Assembly: GCF_024169315.1 (NCBI RefSeq)
Contig: NZ_JALJWR010000001.1
Coordinates: 1,013,501 to 1,077,500 of the forward strand
Reading direction: 5' to 3'
DNA: 64,000 nucleotides
DNA from: Pseudomonas migulae
GTDB taxonomy: Bacteria > Pseudomonadota > Gammaproteobacteria > Pseudomonadales > Pseudomonadaceae
A model generated the notes under the pieces. It was given only the letters and a program-made list of their open reading frames with translations, ran no database searches and had not been told where the DNA came from. Shown in pieces: positions 44,343-54,179 of the stretch. Each line of letters opens with the position of its first letter. Positions within the stretch are counted from its first letter, which is position 1. The position numbers and the translations under genes are program-made.

Positions 44343-44786
44343 TCAGCGGTTCGCGACCTCGACATCGCGCTGCATTCTCAGGAAACACTCGTCTTTGCCG
44401 ACCACCGCAAGGCCCTTTCTTTCATATAGTGCTTTCGCCGGATTATTTTCAAAAACCGTCAAGCGCAATGCCGGACGCCGCTCCTTGCGTGCCATTGCCA
44501 ATACCTGATCGATCGCCCAGGAACCGGCACCCTGCCCCCGAAAGGCTTCGAGCACGTGCAATTCGCGGATGTACAAGGCCCTTGCGTCCCGGCTCAGGCT
44601 CACATACCCCAGCCGCACATCATCGCTCACGATCAGCCAGTTTTCCCGTCCCGCCCAAGCGACATCGAAGGCCTCGTCCTGCCAGAGCAGATCGTGCTGA
44701 ATGTAGTAGCGGAGCATGGTTTTACAGGTCAGCTCCCGAGCAAAGTCGAGGTCCTGCGACATCGCCGGACGTAAATCGAACCCCAT
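44343..44786 (-). CDS. GNAT-family N-acetyltransferase
   Basis: 147 residues. The acetyl-CoA loop is HVLEAFRGQGAGSWAIDQVLAMAR (R/Q-x-x-G-x-G/A), followed by LRLTVFENNPAKALYERKGL typical of GNAT motif B. Its first base overlaps the last of the nitrilase-family gene upstream, so the two are co-translated. Substrate unknown. Confidence 0.88.
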   Translation of the reverse strand: MGFDLRPAMSQDLDFARELTCKTMLRYYIQHDLLWQDEAFDVAWAGRENWLIVSDDVRLGYVSLSRDARALYIRELHVLEAFRGQGAGSWAIDQVLAMARKERRPALRLTVFENNPAKALYERKGLAVVGKDECFLRMQRDVEVANR

Positions 44787-45544
44787 CAGGCCTCCGCGAC
44801 GGCAACTGTTTGCCCCGTCCAGTCATCCGTAGTGCGGCGAGCAACGACCAGCAGATTGCCGGTGCCGGGTGCGGCGGCAATCAGCGAACCGTCCGACGCC
44901 CAGATGGCGCTGCGTCCTGCCGACTCCCAGCCCCCCGTGGCACCGCCATGGTTGGCCATCAGCACCACCATCGAGTGCGTGACGGCATAGCCCTGCAACA
45001 ACGTAGTGTCCGGGGCGTAGCCGTTTTCGGTGATCAACACGCCCGCGGCATACAGGTTGGCGCCCTGCCGCGCCGCTGCAGCCGCATGGCTAGCGTGGGA
45101 AAAATCGGCGCACACCGCCAGGGCGACCGTGTCGCCGCCGATTGTCAGGGGCGAACCGCCGCGGCCCGGTGCAAACGCGACTTCCTCGCCGGGATGCAAA
45201 TGCTGCTTGCTATAAACCCCGAGTGAGCCATCGGCGCCCAGTACCAGCGCGCCGATCAACACGGGCGAATCCTCCGACAGACGAACAGGCATCCCGACCA
45301 CGGTCGTTACGCCGATTTCCTGCGCAAAATCCCGCAACGGTTGCAGCAGCGCATCCTCCGGCGCAATGGCCAGCTCAGCCGCCAGCTCGCGCTCATACCC
45401 GGTCAGCGACAGCTCCGGAAACACCAGCAACTGCACGCCCTGCTCCGCCGCCACCTGCATGAAGCGTTGATGCCAGGCGATATTGGCGGCCAGGTCTCCC
45501 GCGATAGAGATCGATTGAGCGGCGGCGATGGTCAGAGGCGTCAT
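44786..45544 (-). CDS. nitrilase-superfamily carbon-nitrogen hydrolase
   Basis: 252 residues. The catalytic triad positions are visible: Glu in LLVFPELSLTGYE, Lys in YSKQHLHPGEE and Cys in VALAVCADFSHA. Enzymes of this group hydrolyse amides, N-carbamoyl compounds or nitriles in the cytoplasm. It is coupled to the GNAT gene. Confidence 0.9.
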   Translation of the reverse strand: MTPLTIAAAQSISIAGDLAANIAWHQRFMQVAAEQGVQLLVFPELSLTGYERELAAELAIAPEDALLQPLRDFAQEIGVTTVVGMPVRLSEDSPVLIGALVLGADGSLGVYSKQHLHPGEEVAFAPGRGGSPLTIGGDTVALAVCADFSHASHAAAAARQGANLYAAGVLITENGYAPDTTLLQGYAVTHSMVVLMANHGGATGGWESAGRSAIWASDGSLIAAAPGTGNLLVVARRTTDDWTGQTVAVAEA

Positions 45545-45704
45545 GGTTCGTCCTTGTGACGTTGTGTTTTATTCAAGCGGCGAGTGTGTCACAACCTTCG
45601 ACGCACTCAAGCGATAGAAATCGCCGGCGGTGACCAATAGCAATTTCTGATTGAATCCGCGTACCAGCCTCTAGTAAGCTCGGCGCATCCATCGGAGACA
45701 GACC

Positions 45705-45833
45705 ATGTTGAACGCCCTCTCACAGCTTCCTACCGCCAGCGCCCTGCGCTCGGTTGCGGCTGCCCGGGTGAACGTCGTTTGCGCTCCGGTCAGCTTTTAT
45801 TTTGGGTATTGGTTTAGCCACTGGCGCGCCTGA
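45705..45833 (+). CDS. aromatic-rich leader peptide upstream of DAHP synthase
   Basis: A 42-codon ORF with GGAGA eight bases before its ATG. Near its end stands SFYFGYWFSHW: seven aromatic residues (3 F, 2 Y, 2 W) plus a His in eleven. The ORF stops 47 bases before a strong terminator. Ribosome stalling at these codons when aromatic amino acids are short would alter folding of the following RNA, the logic of trp and phe attenuation. Too short for usual gene finders; not known to me as an annotated gene. Confidence 0.75.
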   Translation: MLNALSQLPTASALRSVAAARVNVVCAPVSFYFGYWFSHWRA

Positions 45834-45880
45834 TACCCACACGGCGCCCACTTTAAACGGGTCGCCACCAGAGAATTCTC

Positions 45881-45920
45881 AACCCCCGGTCGGCCTCCCG
45901 ACCGGGGGTTTTGTTTTTTC
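45881..45920 (+). terminator. attenuator terminator before the DAHP synthase gene
   Basis: AACCCCCGGTCGG, loop CCTC, CCGACCGGGGGTT: a 13-bp perfect stem followed by TTTGTTTTTT. An upstream stem (GGCGCCC / GGGTCGCC, about 45843-45866) may be the pause or anti-terminator partner. Confidence 0.88.
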
Positions 45921-45969
45921 AGCCCCAGACACTTTTCAGCAATAACCAGACAACTCGAGGATTCACGAC

Positions 45970-46203
45970 ATGAACTACGCCACTTATTACCGTTACGACA
46001 GTTTTACCGCCTGGCGATTTAGCAGCCTCCGCTCGGGACAGCCTGCCGCCTCCGATCGGTCACCCACAGGTGGCAAGCACACACGCAGCCAATCCGGCCA
46101 ATTGTCGAACACCCCAGTAGGGCCAAGCGCGCGGGAACGAACCCGCCGCCCGCCCAGGAAGCCCGAATATGAACTCGTCCGTCTCTGCTCTGCCGCTGTC
46201 TGA
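45970..46203 (+). CDS. second aromatic-rich short ORF upstream of DAHP synthase
   Basis: A 77-codon ORF beginning MNYATYYRYDSFTAWRF: four Tyr, two Phe and one Trp within the first 17 codons. The rest is low-complexity, Arg/Pro/Ser-rich, and it overlaps the start of the synthase gene by 35 bases in another frame. Only the N-terminal part looks meaningful, so it may be a second, Tyr-biased stalling peptide coupled to initiation at the synthase. It could also be a chance ORF. Confidence 0.45.
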   Translation: MNYATYYRYDSFTAWRFSSLRSGQPAASDRSPTGGKHTRSQSGQLSNTPVGPSARERTRRPPRKPEYELVRLCSAAV

Positions 46204-47254
46204 CCTGAATCCTGCCAATGAAGCGCTGACCCTGCGTCTGCCAAGCTCATTGCAACTCAAACAGCAACTGCCCCTCAGCAACGTCCTGACCCGCCAGGTC
46301 GCCGCCCACCGCGACGCGGTCCGCGCGATACTCAACGGTGAAGACTCCCGCTTGCTGGTCATCGTCGGCCCTTGCTCGATTCACGACCCCCAGTCCGCCC
46401 TCGAATACGCAAGCAGCCTCGCCCGCCTCGCCGCCGAAGTCAGCGATGAAATGCTGCTGGTGATGCGTGCCTACGTTGAAAAACCTCGCACCACGATCGG
46501 CTGGAAAGGCCTGGCCTACGATCCGCACCTGGACGGCAGCGATGACATGGCTGGCGGCCTGACCCTGTCCCGTGAGCTGATGCGCGAAATGCTCCGACTG
46601 GGTTTGCCCGTCGCCACCGAACTGCTGCAACCGATGGCCGCCGGTTACTTCGACGACCTGCTCAGCTGGGTGGCCATTGGCGCCCGCACCACCGAATCGC
46701 AGATCCACCGGGAAATGGCCAGCGGCCTGAGCATGCCGGTCGGTTTCAAGAACGGCACCGATGGCGGCGTCGGCGTTGCCAGCGACGCCATGCGCTCGGC
46801 GGCGCATCCGCATCGGCATTTCGGGGTCGACAGCCAGGGGCATCCGGCGATCATTCAGACCCCGGGCAATGCAGACACGCACCTGGTACTGCGCGGCGGC
46901 CATCGCGGCCCGAACTACGATCGCGCCAGCGTCTCTCAGGTGAACAACGATCTGGCCAAACTGAAAATCCCGGCGCGGATCATGGTCGATTGCAGCCACG
47001 CCAACAGCGGCAAAGACCCGCTGCGTCAGCCGGCGGTGTTCAATGATGTGCTTGAGCAGCGTTTGCAGGGTGATCGGTCTTTGATCGGAATGATGATCGA
47101 GAGTCATTTGTTCGAGGGTTGCCAGCCGTTGAGTGCAACGCTTCAATACGGCGTTTCGGTGACGGATGGTTGCCTGGGATGGGATGGGACGGAGGCGTTG
47201 TTGCGTCAGGCGGCGGAACGGTTGCGAGCACAAAACAAAACCGGAAACGTTTAG
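46169..47254 (+). CDS. 3-deoxy-7-phosphoheptulonate (DAHP) synthase, AroFGH class I
   Basis: 361 residues with AGGAAG before the ATG. Family motifs are LLVIVGPCSIHDP, MRAYVEKPRTTIGWKGL, GARTTESQIHREMASGLSMPVGFKNGTDG and IMVDCSHANSGKDPLRQ. It condenses phosphoenolpyruvate with erythrose 4-phosphate, the entry step to the shikimate pathway. The leader upstream implies control by aromatic amino acid supply in addition to allosteric feedback. I cannot tell from sequence which amino acid inhibits it. Confidence 0.94.
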   Translation: MNSSVSALPLSDLNPANEALTLRLPSSLQLKQQLPLSNVLTRQVAAHRDAVRAILNGEDSRLLVIVGPCSIHDPQSALEYASSLARLAAEVSDEMLLVMRAYVEKPRTTIGWKGLAYDPHLDGSDDMAGGLTLSRELMREMLRLGLPVATELLQPMAAGYFDDLLSWVAIGARTTESQIHREMASGLSMPVGFKNGTDGGVGVASDAMRSAAHPHRHFGVDSQGHPAIIQTPGNADTHLVLRGGHRGPNYDRASVSQVNNDLAKLKIPARIMVDCSHANSGKDPLRQPAVFNDVLEQRLQGDRSLIGMMIESHLFEGCQPLSATLQYGVSVTDGCLGWDGTEALLRQAAERLRAQNKTGNV

Positions 47255-47480
47255 ACGCGGTTTTTTGGAGGCTTTCGGGGGCAGATCGACACGTCAAGGT
47301 TTGATCGCGCCCTCAAGTCTGAAATTATGGCGGCTGACTGCACAGAGTGCCCGCCAGATGAGCCGCGGGGACTTCTGGATGATTATGCATGGATGCAAAT
47401 CAGCAGACTGAGAGCAAGCGGCGCTGGCTTGATACGAGCAAGTGCTACACCGTCGTCATTTGGTAGTAATGAGGTCAAGG

Positions 47481-47825
47481 ATGGACAAAAAGTATTTTTT
47501 GAAAAACTCACGGACAGGCTTTCTGTTCCTGATTATTGCCATTATTGCTTTCTATAACGGTGATGAGTTTTTTTACCAGGATTACACCCTAGTTATTTTC
47601 ATGGTGTTAAGCACGCTTCTGTACCCGTTTTCCAGGTATTTGATATCAGTGACTGCCTACAAAATGAAACCCCGAGAATTTTGGAGAAAAGTATTCCCGG
47701 AACGCGATATTTCTGGCACTGACGCATTGTTTATATTCACTTGTGTCGTTTTAGCCATCCCATTGGGCGGCAGTTACTTGATGTACATAGTCTGCAAAAA
47801 TGGGGTGACGAAGTCACCCCAATAG
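47481..47825 (+). CDS. colicin E1-type immunity protein
   Basis: 114 residues from the ATG at 47481 (GAGG upstream), three membrane segments. The pattern VLSTLLYPFSRYLISVTAYKM and VVLAIPLGG matches the E1 immunity family (ST-x-L-x-P-x-S-x-Y and CLVLAIP-x-G in ImmE1). Such proteins sit in the inner membrane and block the pore of the cognate colicin. It converges with the bacteriocin gene, with only two bases between stops, the standard layout for pore-forming colicins. Confidence 0.88.
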   Translation: MDKKYFLKNSRTGFLFLIIAIIAFYNGDEFFYQDYTLVIFMVLSTLLYPFSRYLISVTAYKMKPREFWRKVFPERDISGTDALFIFTCVVLAIPLGGSYLMYIVCKNGVTKSPQ

Positions 47826-47827
47826 CA

Positions 47828-49519
47828 TCAGAGACTCAAGATGAAATCGTTGAACTTGCTCACGAGCGCATCATCAATGAGCGAACTTGTGACAGCCATC
47901 AGCAAAGCGAATCCCAAGATGCCCAGAGGCGTCGCTAACGTCATGCCAAACGTGAATGCCAGCAGGCCACCAACCGCACGACCAGCCATGACGCTTTCTG
48001 TCTTCACAAAAAACGGTTTCCAATCTCCGCTCTTCATCGATTTCTGAGCTTCGGTGAGTATGTTGAAAGCGTCCACGCCGACACCAGCAAGACCGAAGCC
48101 TTTGCTGAACTTGTCAAGACTTTTAGCCATCATGTCCTTATCAAGCGAGTCGATAGCCTTGGCAATCGCCTCTCTATCCTTAACGCTAAACTTTTTGTTC
48201 AACACATCTTTATATTGATCAAAGGCTTTAATTGCCTCTTCGGCATTTCGTATCTTCTTCCCTTTGGCATTTTCCGAAAGTTCCTTCGCCAGAGCTGAAG
48301 CTTTCTCACCAAATTTTTCAGTCACTTCCTTGTAAAAGTCCGCTGTGAATTTGATAGCGCTGATGATCTGTTCTGCTTCGTCCGCACACTCTACCAAACC
48401 ACTAAACGCATTTGAAGTCGCTGTCAGATGCCGAGCTGATTCAGCTTTCAACAATGCGTCGTGATAACTGAGCCACTTGGTCCCTAACGGAGTATTGTTT
48501 TGCAAGTACACCAGTTCGCTCAGCGCCTCCAGCTCTGGTTTGCTCAAGGGCGCGTTGATTTTCGGATTGTTCAGGGTGAAGTTGACGGTTATGCCATTAA
48601 ACCTGAGAGGCTCGGTCGGCTGCACCGGCCTCATTTCAGCGATTTTGGTTGCCGCCATACGATCAAGCGTCATCTTGTAGTGCGTCAGGGTTTGAGTGAG
48701 TGTCAGCCCCGTCAAGGAGCCTGCTGCTGCAATCAACTCTGTCTGGAGAAACTCCGGGAGTTGCTGCGCATGAATATCCCGTTCCAGAGCAATGGTGCCA
48801 AGTCGCTGGTCCTGTGCTGCCACTAATGCAGCATCATCCAGGGAAGTATCCGACTCCGCCTCGTTTCTTTTCCTGGCCAGCTCTGCAAGCTTTCCAGCCA
48901 GAACGTCCATCGACAGAGAGAGCCTCTTGAGCTCCATTGCCGACTTATAGACATTGTTGAACAAACCAAACGAGTTATAGAGCGCATAAGGATCATGGTA
49001 TGGGGAAGTCAGGACCTCACTTATTTTGCGACGCGGTAATACCTCCATCAAGAAGTAAGGACTCTGACCGTAAAGCGCGTAAGTCCCGGGCGCGGTGGAG
49101 ATATATTGCGACTTCTTCGTATCGATAAGATCCAGTGCGACCTTTTGGTCCATCGCAGCAGATTCAGCGACTGTAAAATTTCCACCCTCTTTGGCAGCCT
49201 GCTTTCTTTCTTCCAACTCACGCTCGGTATCGGTGGTAAGTGTGCTGAATCTAGGGTTGTATTCATCATCAATCTGCATCTGGCCGTCGATCTGAACCCC
49301 CATAAACTCAGACATGACATTCGGCCCCGGAAGGTTTCGAATACTGCCAGGACCTCCCTGCCCCCTGCGCGGTCCTTCCTGAAGCCCCCAACCGCTGCCA
49401 TTACCGATGTAACCGCCGCCACCGCCCACCCCAAATGCCCTCTCACGATCAGGATTAACGAACGAGGGTTTGATGTTGTACGGCTCGCCGCGAACGAATC
49501 CTTCGTCTTTGTCAGACAT
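47828..49519 (-). CDS. pore-forming bacteriocin (colicin E1-like killing domain)
   Basis: 563 residues from the ATG at 49519. The N-terminus is glycine-rich (GVGGGGGYIGNGSGWG), as in colicin translocation domains. A long helical middle follows, and the C-terminal about 190 residues form a colicin channel domain ending in the hydrophobic hairpin AVGGLLAFTFGMTLATPLGILGFALL. It would depolarise the inner membrane of related strains. No lysis gene and no clear LexA or P-box site are seen upstream. An E1-type immunity gene converges on it. Confidence 0.88.
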   Translation of the reverse strand: MSDKDEGFVRGEPYNIKPSFVNPDRERAFGVGGGGGYIGNGSGWGLQEGPRRGQGGPGSIRNLPGPNVMSEFMGVQIDGQMQIDDEYNPRFSTLTTDTERELEERKQAAKEGGNFTVAESAAMDQKVALDLIDTKKSQYISTAPGTYALYGQSPYFLMEVLPRRKISEVLTSPYHDPYALYNSFGLFNNVYKSAMELKRLSLSMDVLAGKLAELARKRNEAESDTSLDDAALVAAQDQRLGTIALERDIHAQQLPEFLQTELIAAAGSLTGLTLTQTLTHYKMTLDRMAATKIAEMRPVQPTEPLRFNGITVNFTLNNPKINAPLSKPELEALSELVYLQNNTPLGTKWLSYHDALLKAESARHLTATSNAFSGLVECADEAEQIISAIKFTADFYKEVTEKFGEKASALAKELSENAKGKKIRNAEEAIKAFDQYKDVLNKKFSVKDREAIAKAIDSLDKDMMAKSLDKFSKGFGLAGVGVDAFNILTEAQKSMKSGDWKPFFVKTESVMAGRAVGGLLAFTFGMTLATPLGILGFALLMAVTSSLIDDALVSKFNDFILSL

Positions 49520-49864
49520 GTGCACATTCCCTTTATCTCAGTCCTTTGAAAAGACGCCATCCCATAGGTCGGCATCGAACGAACCCATTCAATCTCATAA
49601 AGGAAACCCGTGATGTCAGGAGAGCGCTTCGAATTGCCCGGCTAAATACGCTCCGCGTGGTAGGTCATCGATCAAAACAACTACTAACCAGATAAAAAGA
49701 CGTCGAAACACTCCGATTAAAGCCTCGTTCACATACGAGATTTCGTACATTTCCTATTCCGCTTTCACCCATTTACAGCGGCTTTTTCAGACATCACGAG
49801 CACACCCGAGTGCTTTAGAGTGAGGCCCGAGCACATCCTCGAACTCCCGCGAAAAGGTACGAAC
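49520..49864. other. intergenic stretch upstream of bacteriocin and lipase genes
   Basis: About 345 bases between divergent genes. It must hold both promoters, but I find no LexA consensus, no repeats and no plausible ORF in it; the base composition is more AT-rich than its flanks. Confidence 0.5.
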
Positions 49865-50746
49865 ATGCAACGGAATGCAAGCACTCTCTATCCCATCCTG
49901 CTGGTTCACGGTCTGTTCGGTTTCGACCGGATCGGCCCGGTCGAACTCTTCCAGGACATCAAGCAAGCACTGCGCAGCGACGGCGCCAGGGTGTTCATAC
50001 CTCACCTGTCGGCTACCCATACCAACGAAGCACGCGGTGAACAGCTTCTGGCACAGATCGAACGGGTGCTGGAAGGTACCGGTGCTGAAAAGGTCAATCT
50101 GATCGGGCACAGCCAGGGGGCACTGGCCGCACGCTATGCCGCAGCGATAGCGCCGCAAGTCGTAGCGTCGGTGACGTCGGTCAGCGGACCGAACCACGGC
50201 TCGGAACTGGCGGACTTCCTGCGCAAGGCGTTGACGCCTGGACGCCTCCCGGAACGCGCCGCCGAAACGGTCGCCACCTTGTTCGCCGATTTCCTGTCGC
50301 TGCTGAGTGGCAACCCGTATTTGTCGCAGAACGCGATCGCGGCGTTGAATGCGCTGACCACCGAAGGTGTCTACGCGTTTAACGAGAAATACCCCCAGGG
50401 CTTGCCAAAAACCTGGGGCGGCAAGGGGCGTGAGCTGGTCAACGGGGTCCGCTATTATTCCTGGAGCGGTACGTTGCAAGGGACCGTTGTCGATGAAGGG
50501 CTCAATGCACTCGATCCGCTGAACGGGTTCTCACGGGCCTTTTCCCGTTATTTCACCACCGAAGCCGAGCAGAACGACGGCATGGTCGGACGCTTCAGTT
50601 CCCATCTGGGTAAAGTGATCCGCTCCGACTATCCACTGGACCATCTGGACAGCATCAACCAGACAGCCGGTCGGGTGCGCAAAGGCGTCGACCCGATTGA
50701 TCTGTATGTGCAGCACGCCGAACGCCTGCGCAAGGCTGGCCTGTAG
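49865..50746 (+). CDS. P. fragi-type triacylglycerol lipase
   Basis: 293 residues. The sequence closely follows P. fragi lipase: YPILLVHGLFGFDRIG with the oxyanion region, the nucleophile Ser in VNLIGHSQGALAARYAA, SVTSVSGPNHGSELAD and ENDGMVGRFSSHLGKVIRSDYPLDHLD with the catalytic His. There is no signal peptide, as in that subfamily, so export, if any, is not by a cleaved Sec signal. No foldase gene is nearby. Confidence 0.93.
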   Translation: MQRNASTLYPILLVHGLFGFDRIGPVELFQDIKQALRSDGARVFIPHLSATHTNEARGEQLLAQIERVLEGTGAEKVNLIGHSQGALAARYAAAIAPQVVASVTSVSGPNHGSELADFLRKALTPGRLPERAAETVATLFADFLSLLSGNPYLSQNAIAALNALTTEGVYAFNEKYPQGLPKTWGGKGRELVNGVRYYSWSGTLQGTVVDEGLNALDPLNGFSRAFSRYFTTEAEQNDGMVGRFSSHLGKVIRSDYPLDHLDSINQTAGRVRKGVDPIDLYVQHAERLRKAGL

Positions 50747-50831
50747 GCATTCGAAGGAACTTTGAGAAGAAATGGCCCACTGAATCCGGTAGGCTCCGCA
50801 CTTTACTGAACATTGAAAGGAGTATTTTCCC

Positions 50832-51113
50832 ATGCCTAAAGCCACTGCCCGTCATATCCTGGTTGCCAGCGAAGACAAGTGCAACGAACTCAAAGCCCAA
50901 ATCGAGGCTGGCGCCGATTTCGCCGAAATTGCCAAAGCCAACTCCACGTGCCCTTCCAGCCGTCAGGGCGGTGACCTGGGTTCGTTCGGTCCAGGCCAGA
51001 TGGTCAAGGAATTCGACACCGTGGTCTTCAGCGCACCGATCAACGTGGTACAAGGGCCGGTCAAGACCCAGTTCGGTTACCACCTGCTGGAAGTGACCAG
51101 CCGTCAGGACTGA
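50832..51113 (+). CDS. ppiC: parvulin-type peptidyl-prolyl isomerase
   Basis: 93 residues, a single parvulin domain without signal: ARHILVASEDKCNELKAQIEAGADFAEIAKANSTCPSSRQGGDLGSFGPGQMVKEFDTVVF and the ending TQFGYHLLEVTSR. It is the stand-alone cytoplasmic PpiC. A hairpin terminator follows at 51138. Confidence 0.95.
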   Translation: MPKATARHILVASEDKCNELKAQIEAGADFAEIAKANSTCPSSRQGGDLGSFGPGQMVKEFDTVVFSAPINVVQGPVKTQFGYHLLEVTSRQD

Positions 51114-51137
51114 TCATTTCGCGAAGCATGCCCCACA

Positions 51138-51161
51138 ACGGCCCGCCTTTTGGTGGGCCGT
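51138..51161 (+). terminator. terminator after ppiC
   Basis: ACGGCCCGCC-TTTT-GGTGGGCCGT, a 10-bp stem with one G-U pair, then CGTGTTT; 25 bases after the stop. Confidence 0.7.
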
Positions 51162-51249
51162 CGTGTTTCGGATGCATGTTGCGACTGGCGAGGGACGCGC
51201 CGCTAGCGTACAAATTGCGGTTATCGACCACCCGGCTCTAAGGCTGACA

Positions 51250-53118
51250 ATGCGACTGGCTTTCCCTACTTTGTTGTTCACTGCCGTGGCCCTGCTATTG
51301 GGCGCCGCCGGTGTGAACGCCGCCCCCCAACACGCGCTGACCGTTTACGGCGAACCGGCGAAGTATCCTGCCGGCTTCAGTCATTTTGCCTACACCAATC
51401 CGCAAGCCCCGAAGGGTGGCACGATGCGGCGCTCGGCGATCGAGATCGGGCATTTCGACCATGTGTTGCCCTATATAGACAAAGGCATCGGTGTGACGCA
51501 GATCGACGGTTTGATCTATTCGCCGTTGGCCCAGCGGTCGCTGGACGAGCCTTACACCGTTTATGGCCTGGTGGCGCAGAAGATGGAGCGCTCGGATGAC
51601 GGGTTGTCCCTGCGTTTCTACCTCAACCCCAAGGCTCGTTTCGCCGACGGCGAGCCGATCACCGCCGAGGACGTGCGCTACACCTTCGACCTGCTGATGA
51701 CCCAGGGCAGCCTGCGCTATCGCACGCAGTTCGCCGACGTCAAAGGCGTCGAAGTGGAATCGCCGCGCACCGTTCGTTTCGACTTCAAGAGCAACGAAAA
51801 CCGCACCCTGCCCCTCGACATCGCGACCTTGCCGGTGTTTCCCGAGCACTGGTGGAAAACCCGCGACTTCGCCAGCGGCGGCGGTTACGAGCCACCATTG
51901 GGCAGCGGCCCGTACAAGGTGAGCAAGGTCGACTCCGGACGCAGCATCACGTTCGAGCGCAATCCGGACTGGTGGGGCAAGGACCTGCCGGTCAGTCGCG
52001 GCCTCTACAATTTCGACCATTTCAGCATCGAGTACTTCGGCGATACCGATGTGGCGCGCCAGGTGTTGCGCGGCGGCGCCTACGATTACAACCGTGAATT
52101 CTCCGCCACCGGTTATTCCATTGGTTACGACAGCCCGGCGCTCAGCGACGGTCGCCTGCAGAAGGCGCATCTGGCGCAAAACGCGCCGCAATCGGCGCAA
52201 GGCTTCGTGTTCAACCTGCAAAATCCGCTGTTCCAGGATCGCCGCGTACGCCAGGCACTGGTGATGCTTTGGGATTTCGAATGGAGCAACCGGCAGATGA
52301 TGCGCGACCTCTATATCCGCCAGCAGAGCTTCTTTTCCAACACCGACCTTGCCGCCCGCAACCTGCCGGATGCCGCCGAACTGGCGATTCTTGAACCCTT
52401 GCGCGGACAGATTCCCGACGAAGTGTTCACCAAGGTGTTCGAGGCACCGAAAACCGACGGCAGCGGCGTGATCCGCGACAAACAACTGCAAGCGCTGGAC
52501 TTGCTGGAACAGGCCGGGTGGAAACCCGATGGCGACCAACTGGTGAATGCCGAGGGCAAGTCGCTGAGCTTTACCTTCCTGGTCAGCCAGAACGGCATGG
52601 ACCGTTTGCTGCTGCCCTACAAGCGCACGCTGAAGCAGATCGGCATCGACCTGAACATCCGCCGCATCGACTCGTCCCAGTACGTCAATCGCCTGATGTC
52701 CCGGGATTACGACATGATCGTCACCGGCTACCCGGTCACCACCTCGCCGGGCAACGAACTGACCAACTATTTTGGCTCCGCGGCGGCCAACGATCCGGGC
52801 TCCAACAATTACATGGTGTTGAAAAACCCGGCGGTCGATACGTTGGTCAACGGCCTGGTTCGCGCCACCACCCAGACCGACATGCTGCGCTATGCCCATG
52901 CCCTGGACCGGGTGCTGCAATGGAACTACTACTGGATTCCCAACTACTATCCGCCGGGCAGTTCGACCGTGTGGTGGAACCGCTTCGGGATTCCCAGCGT
53001 GCAAGCCGCCAATGACGAAGCCATCGAGAGTTGGTGGGAAGTGAGCACCACGCCGCTGACCAACCAGCAGATGACCGCCGAGCTGATCAAGCGCGGCAAA
53101 CCCGGAGGTCCGCACTGA
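51250..53118 (+). CDS. yejA: periplasmic peptide-binding protein of the Yej ABC importer
   Basis: 622 residues from the ATG at 51250; the upstream in-frame ATG at 51163 would precede the signal peptide. Signal: [22 protein letters not shown]. Family 5 solute-binding features: [28 protein letters not shown], [33 protein letters not shown] segment and [22 protein letters not shown]. In E. coli YejABEF imports microcin C and short peptides. The stop overlaps the yejB start (TGATG). Confidence 0.93.
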   Translation: MRLAFPTLLFTAVALLLGAAGVNAAPQHALTVYGEPAKYPAGFSHFAYTNPQAPKGGTMRRSAIEIGHFDHVLPYIDKGIGVTQIDGLIYSPLAQRSLDEPYTVYGLVAQKMERSDDGLSLRFYLNPKARFADGEPITAEDVRYTFDLLMTQGSLRYRTQFADVKGVEVESPRTVRFDFKSNENRTLPLDIATLPVFPEHWWKTRDFASGGGYEPPLGSGPYKVSKVDSGRSITFERNPDWWGKDLPVSRGLYNFDHFSIEYFGDTDVARQVLRGGAYDYNREFSATGYSIGYDSPALSDGRLQKAHLAQNAPQSAQGFVFNLQNPLFQDRRVRQALVMLWDFEWSNRQMMRDLYIRQQSFFSNTDLAARNLPDAAELAILEPLRGQIPDEVFTKVFEAPKTDGSGVIRDKQLQALDLLEQAGWKPDGDQLVNAEGKSLSFTFLVSQNGMDRLLLPYKRTLKQIGIDLNIRRIDSSQYVNRLMSRDYDMIVTGYPVTTSPGNELTNYFGSAAANDPGSNNYMVLKNPAVDTLVNGLVRATTQTDMLRYAHALDRVLQWNYYWIPNYYPPGSSTVWWNRFGIPSVQAANDEAIESWWEVSTTPLTNQQMTAELIKRGKPGGPH

Positions 53119-54179
53119 TGTGGGCTTATATTCTGCGGCGTTTGCTGCTGATCATTCCGACGCTGGTGATCATTCTGCTGGTCAACTTCGTCATCGTTCA
53201 GGCTGCGCCGGGCGGTCCGGTGGAGCAGGCGATCGCGCACCTGCAAGGCATCGGCGGCGCCAGTGTCGGCGGCGGTTCCAGCGAAGTCATGAGCGGCAGT
53301 TCGCGGGCCAGCCGTGGCCTCGATCCGCAACTGATCAAGGAAATCGAAAAACAGTACGGCTTCGACAAACCGGCGCCGGAACGCCTGTGGCTGATGCTCA
53401 AAAGCTATGCGCAACTGGATTTCGGCAAAAGCTTTTTCCGCGGCGCCACGGTCACCGACCTGATCCTGGAAAAAATGCCGGTGACCATTTCCCTCGGGCT
53501 CTGGGCCACGCTGATCACCTATCTGGTGTCGATCCCGCTGGGCATCCGCAAAGCCGTGCATCACGGCAGCCACTTCGATATCTGGACCAGCACCGCAATC
53601 ATCATCGGCTATGCGATGCCGGCGTTCCTGTTCGCGATGTTCCTGATCGTGGTGTTTGCCGGCGGCACGTCGCTGAACTGGTTCCCGGTGCGCGGCCTGG
53701 TTTCGGACAACTTTGAATCGCTGTCCACCGTGGGCAAGATCGCCGACTATTTCTGGCACCTTGTGTTGCCGGTGACGTCACTGGTGATCGGCGGCTTCGC
53801 CACCCTGACCATCCTGACCAAAAACTCGTTCCTCAATGAAATCACCCGCCAATACGTGGTCACCGCCCGCGCCAAAGGCATGAGCGAGCGCCGCGTGCTG
53901 TATGGCCACGTGTTCCGCAACGCGATGCTGTTGGTGGTGTCGGGCATTCCCCAGGCGTTCATCAGTGTGTTTTTCGCCGGCTCGCTGCTGATCGAAGTGA
54001 TCTTTTCCCTCGATGGCCTGGGCCGCATGAGCTACGAAGCCGCGGTGTCCCGGGACTATCCGGTGGTGTTCGGTTCGCTGTTCATCTTCACGCTGTTCGG
54101 CCTGCTGATAAAACTGGTCGGCGACCTCTGCTACACCCTGGTCGACCCGCGTATCGACTTCGCCGCGAGGAACGCCTGA
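53118..54179 (+). CDS. yejB: ABC importer inner-membrane subunit
   Basis: 353 residues, six membrane segments. It starts [18 protein letters not shown], and the EAA loop reads [21 protein letters not shown]. It pairs with YejE to form the translocation channel. Its stop overlaps the yejE start by one base. Confidence 0.94.
   Translation: MWAYILRRLLLIIPTLVIILLVNFVIVQAAPGGPVEQAIAHLQGIGGASVGGGSSEVMSGSSRASRGLDPQLIKEIEKQYGFDKPAPERLWLMLKSYAQLDFGKSFFRGATVTDLILEKMPVTISLGLWATLITYLVSIPLGIRKAVHHGSHFDIWTSTAIIIGYAMPAFLFAMFLIVVFAGGTSLNWFPVRGLVSDNFESLSTVGKIADYFWHLVLPVTSLVIGGFATLTILTKNSFLNEITRQYVVTARAKGMSERRVLYGHVFRNAMLLVVSGIPQAFISVFFAGSLLIEVIFSLDGLGRMSYEAAVSRDYPVVFGSLFIFTLFGLLIKLVGDLCYTLVDPRIDFAARNA

Noticed and set aside
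49520..49864. LexA or PrtN (P-box) site for the bacteriocin
   Set aside because: No CTG-N10-CAG and no ordered ATTG/GT repeats; a single ATTG stretch near 49588 is not enough.
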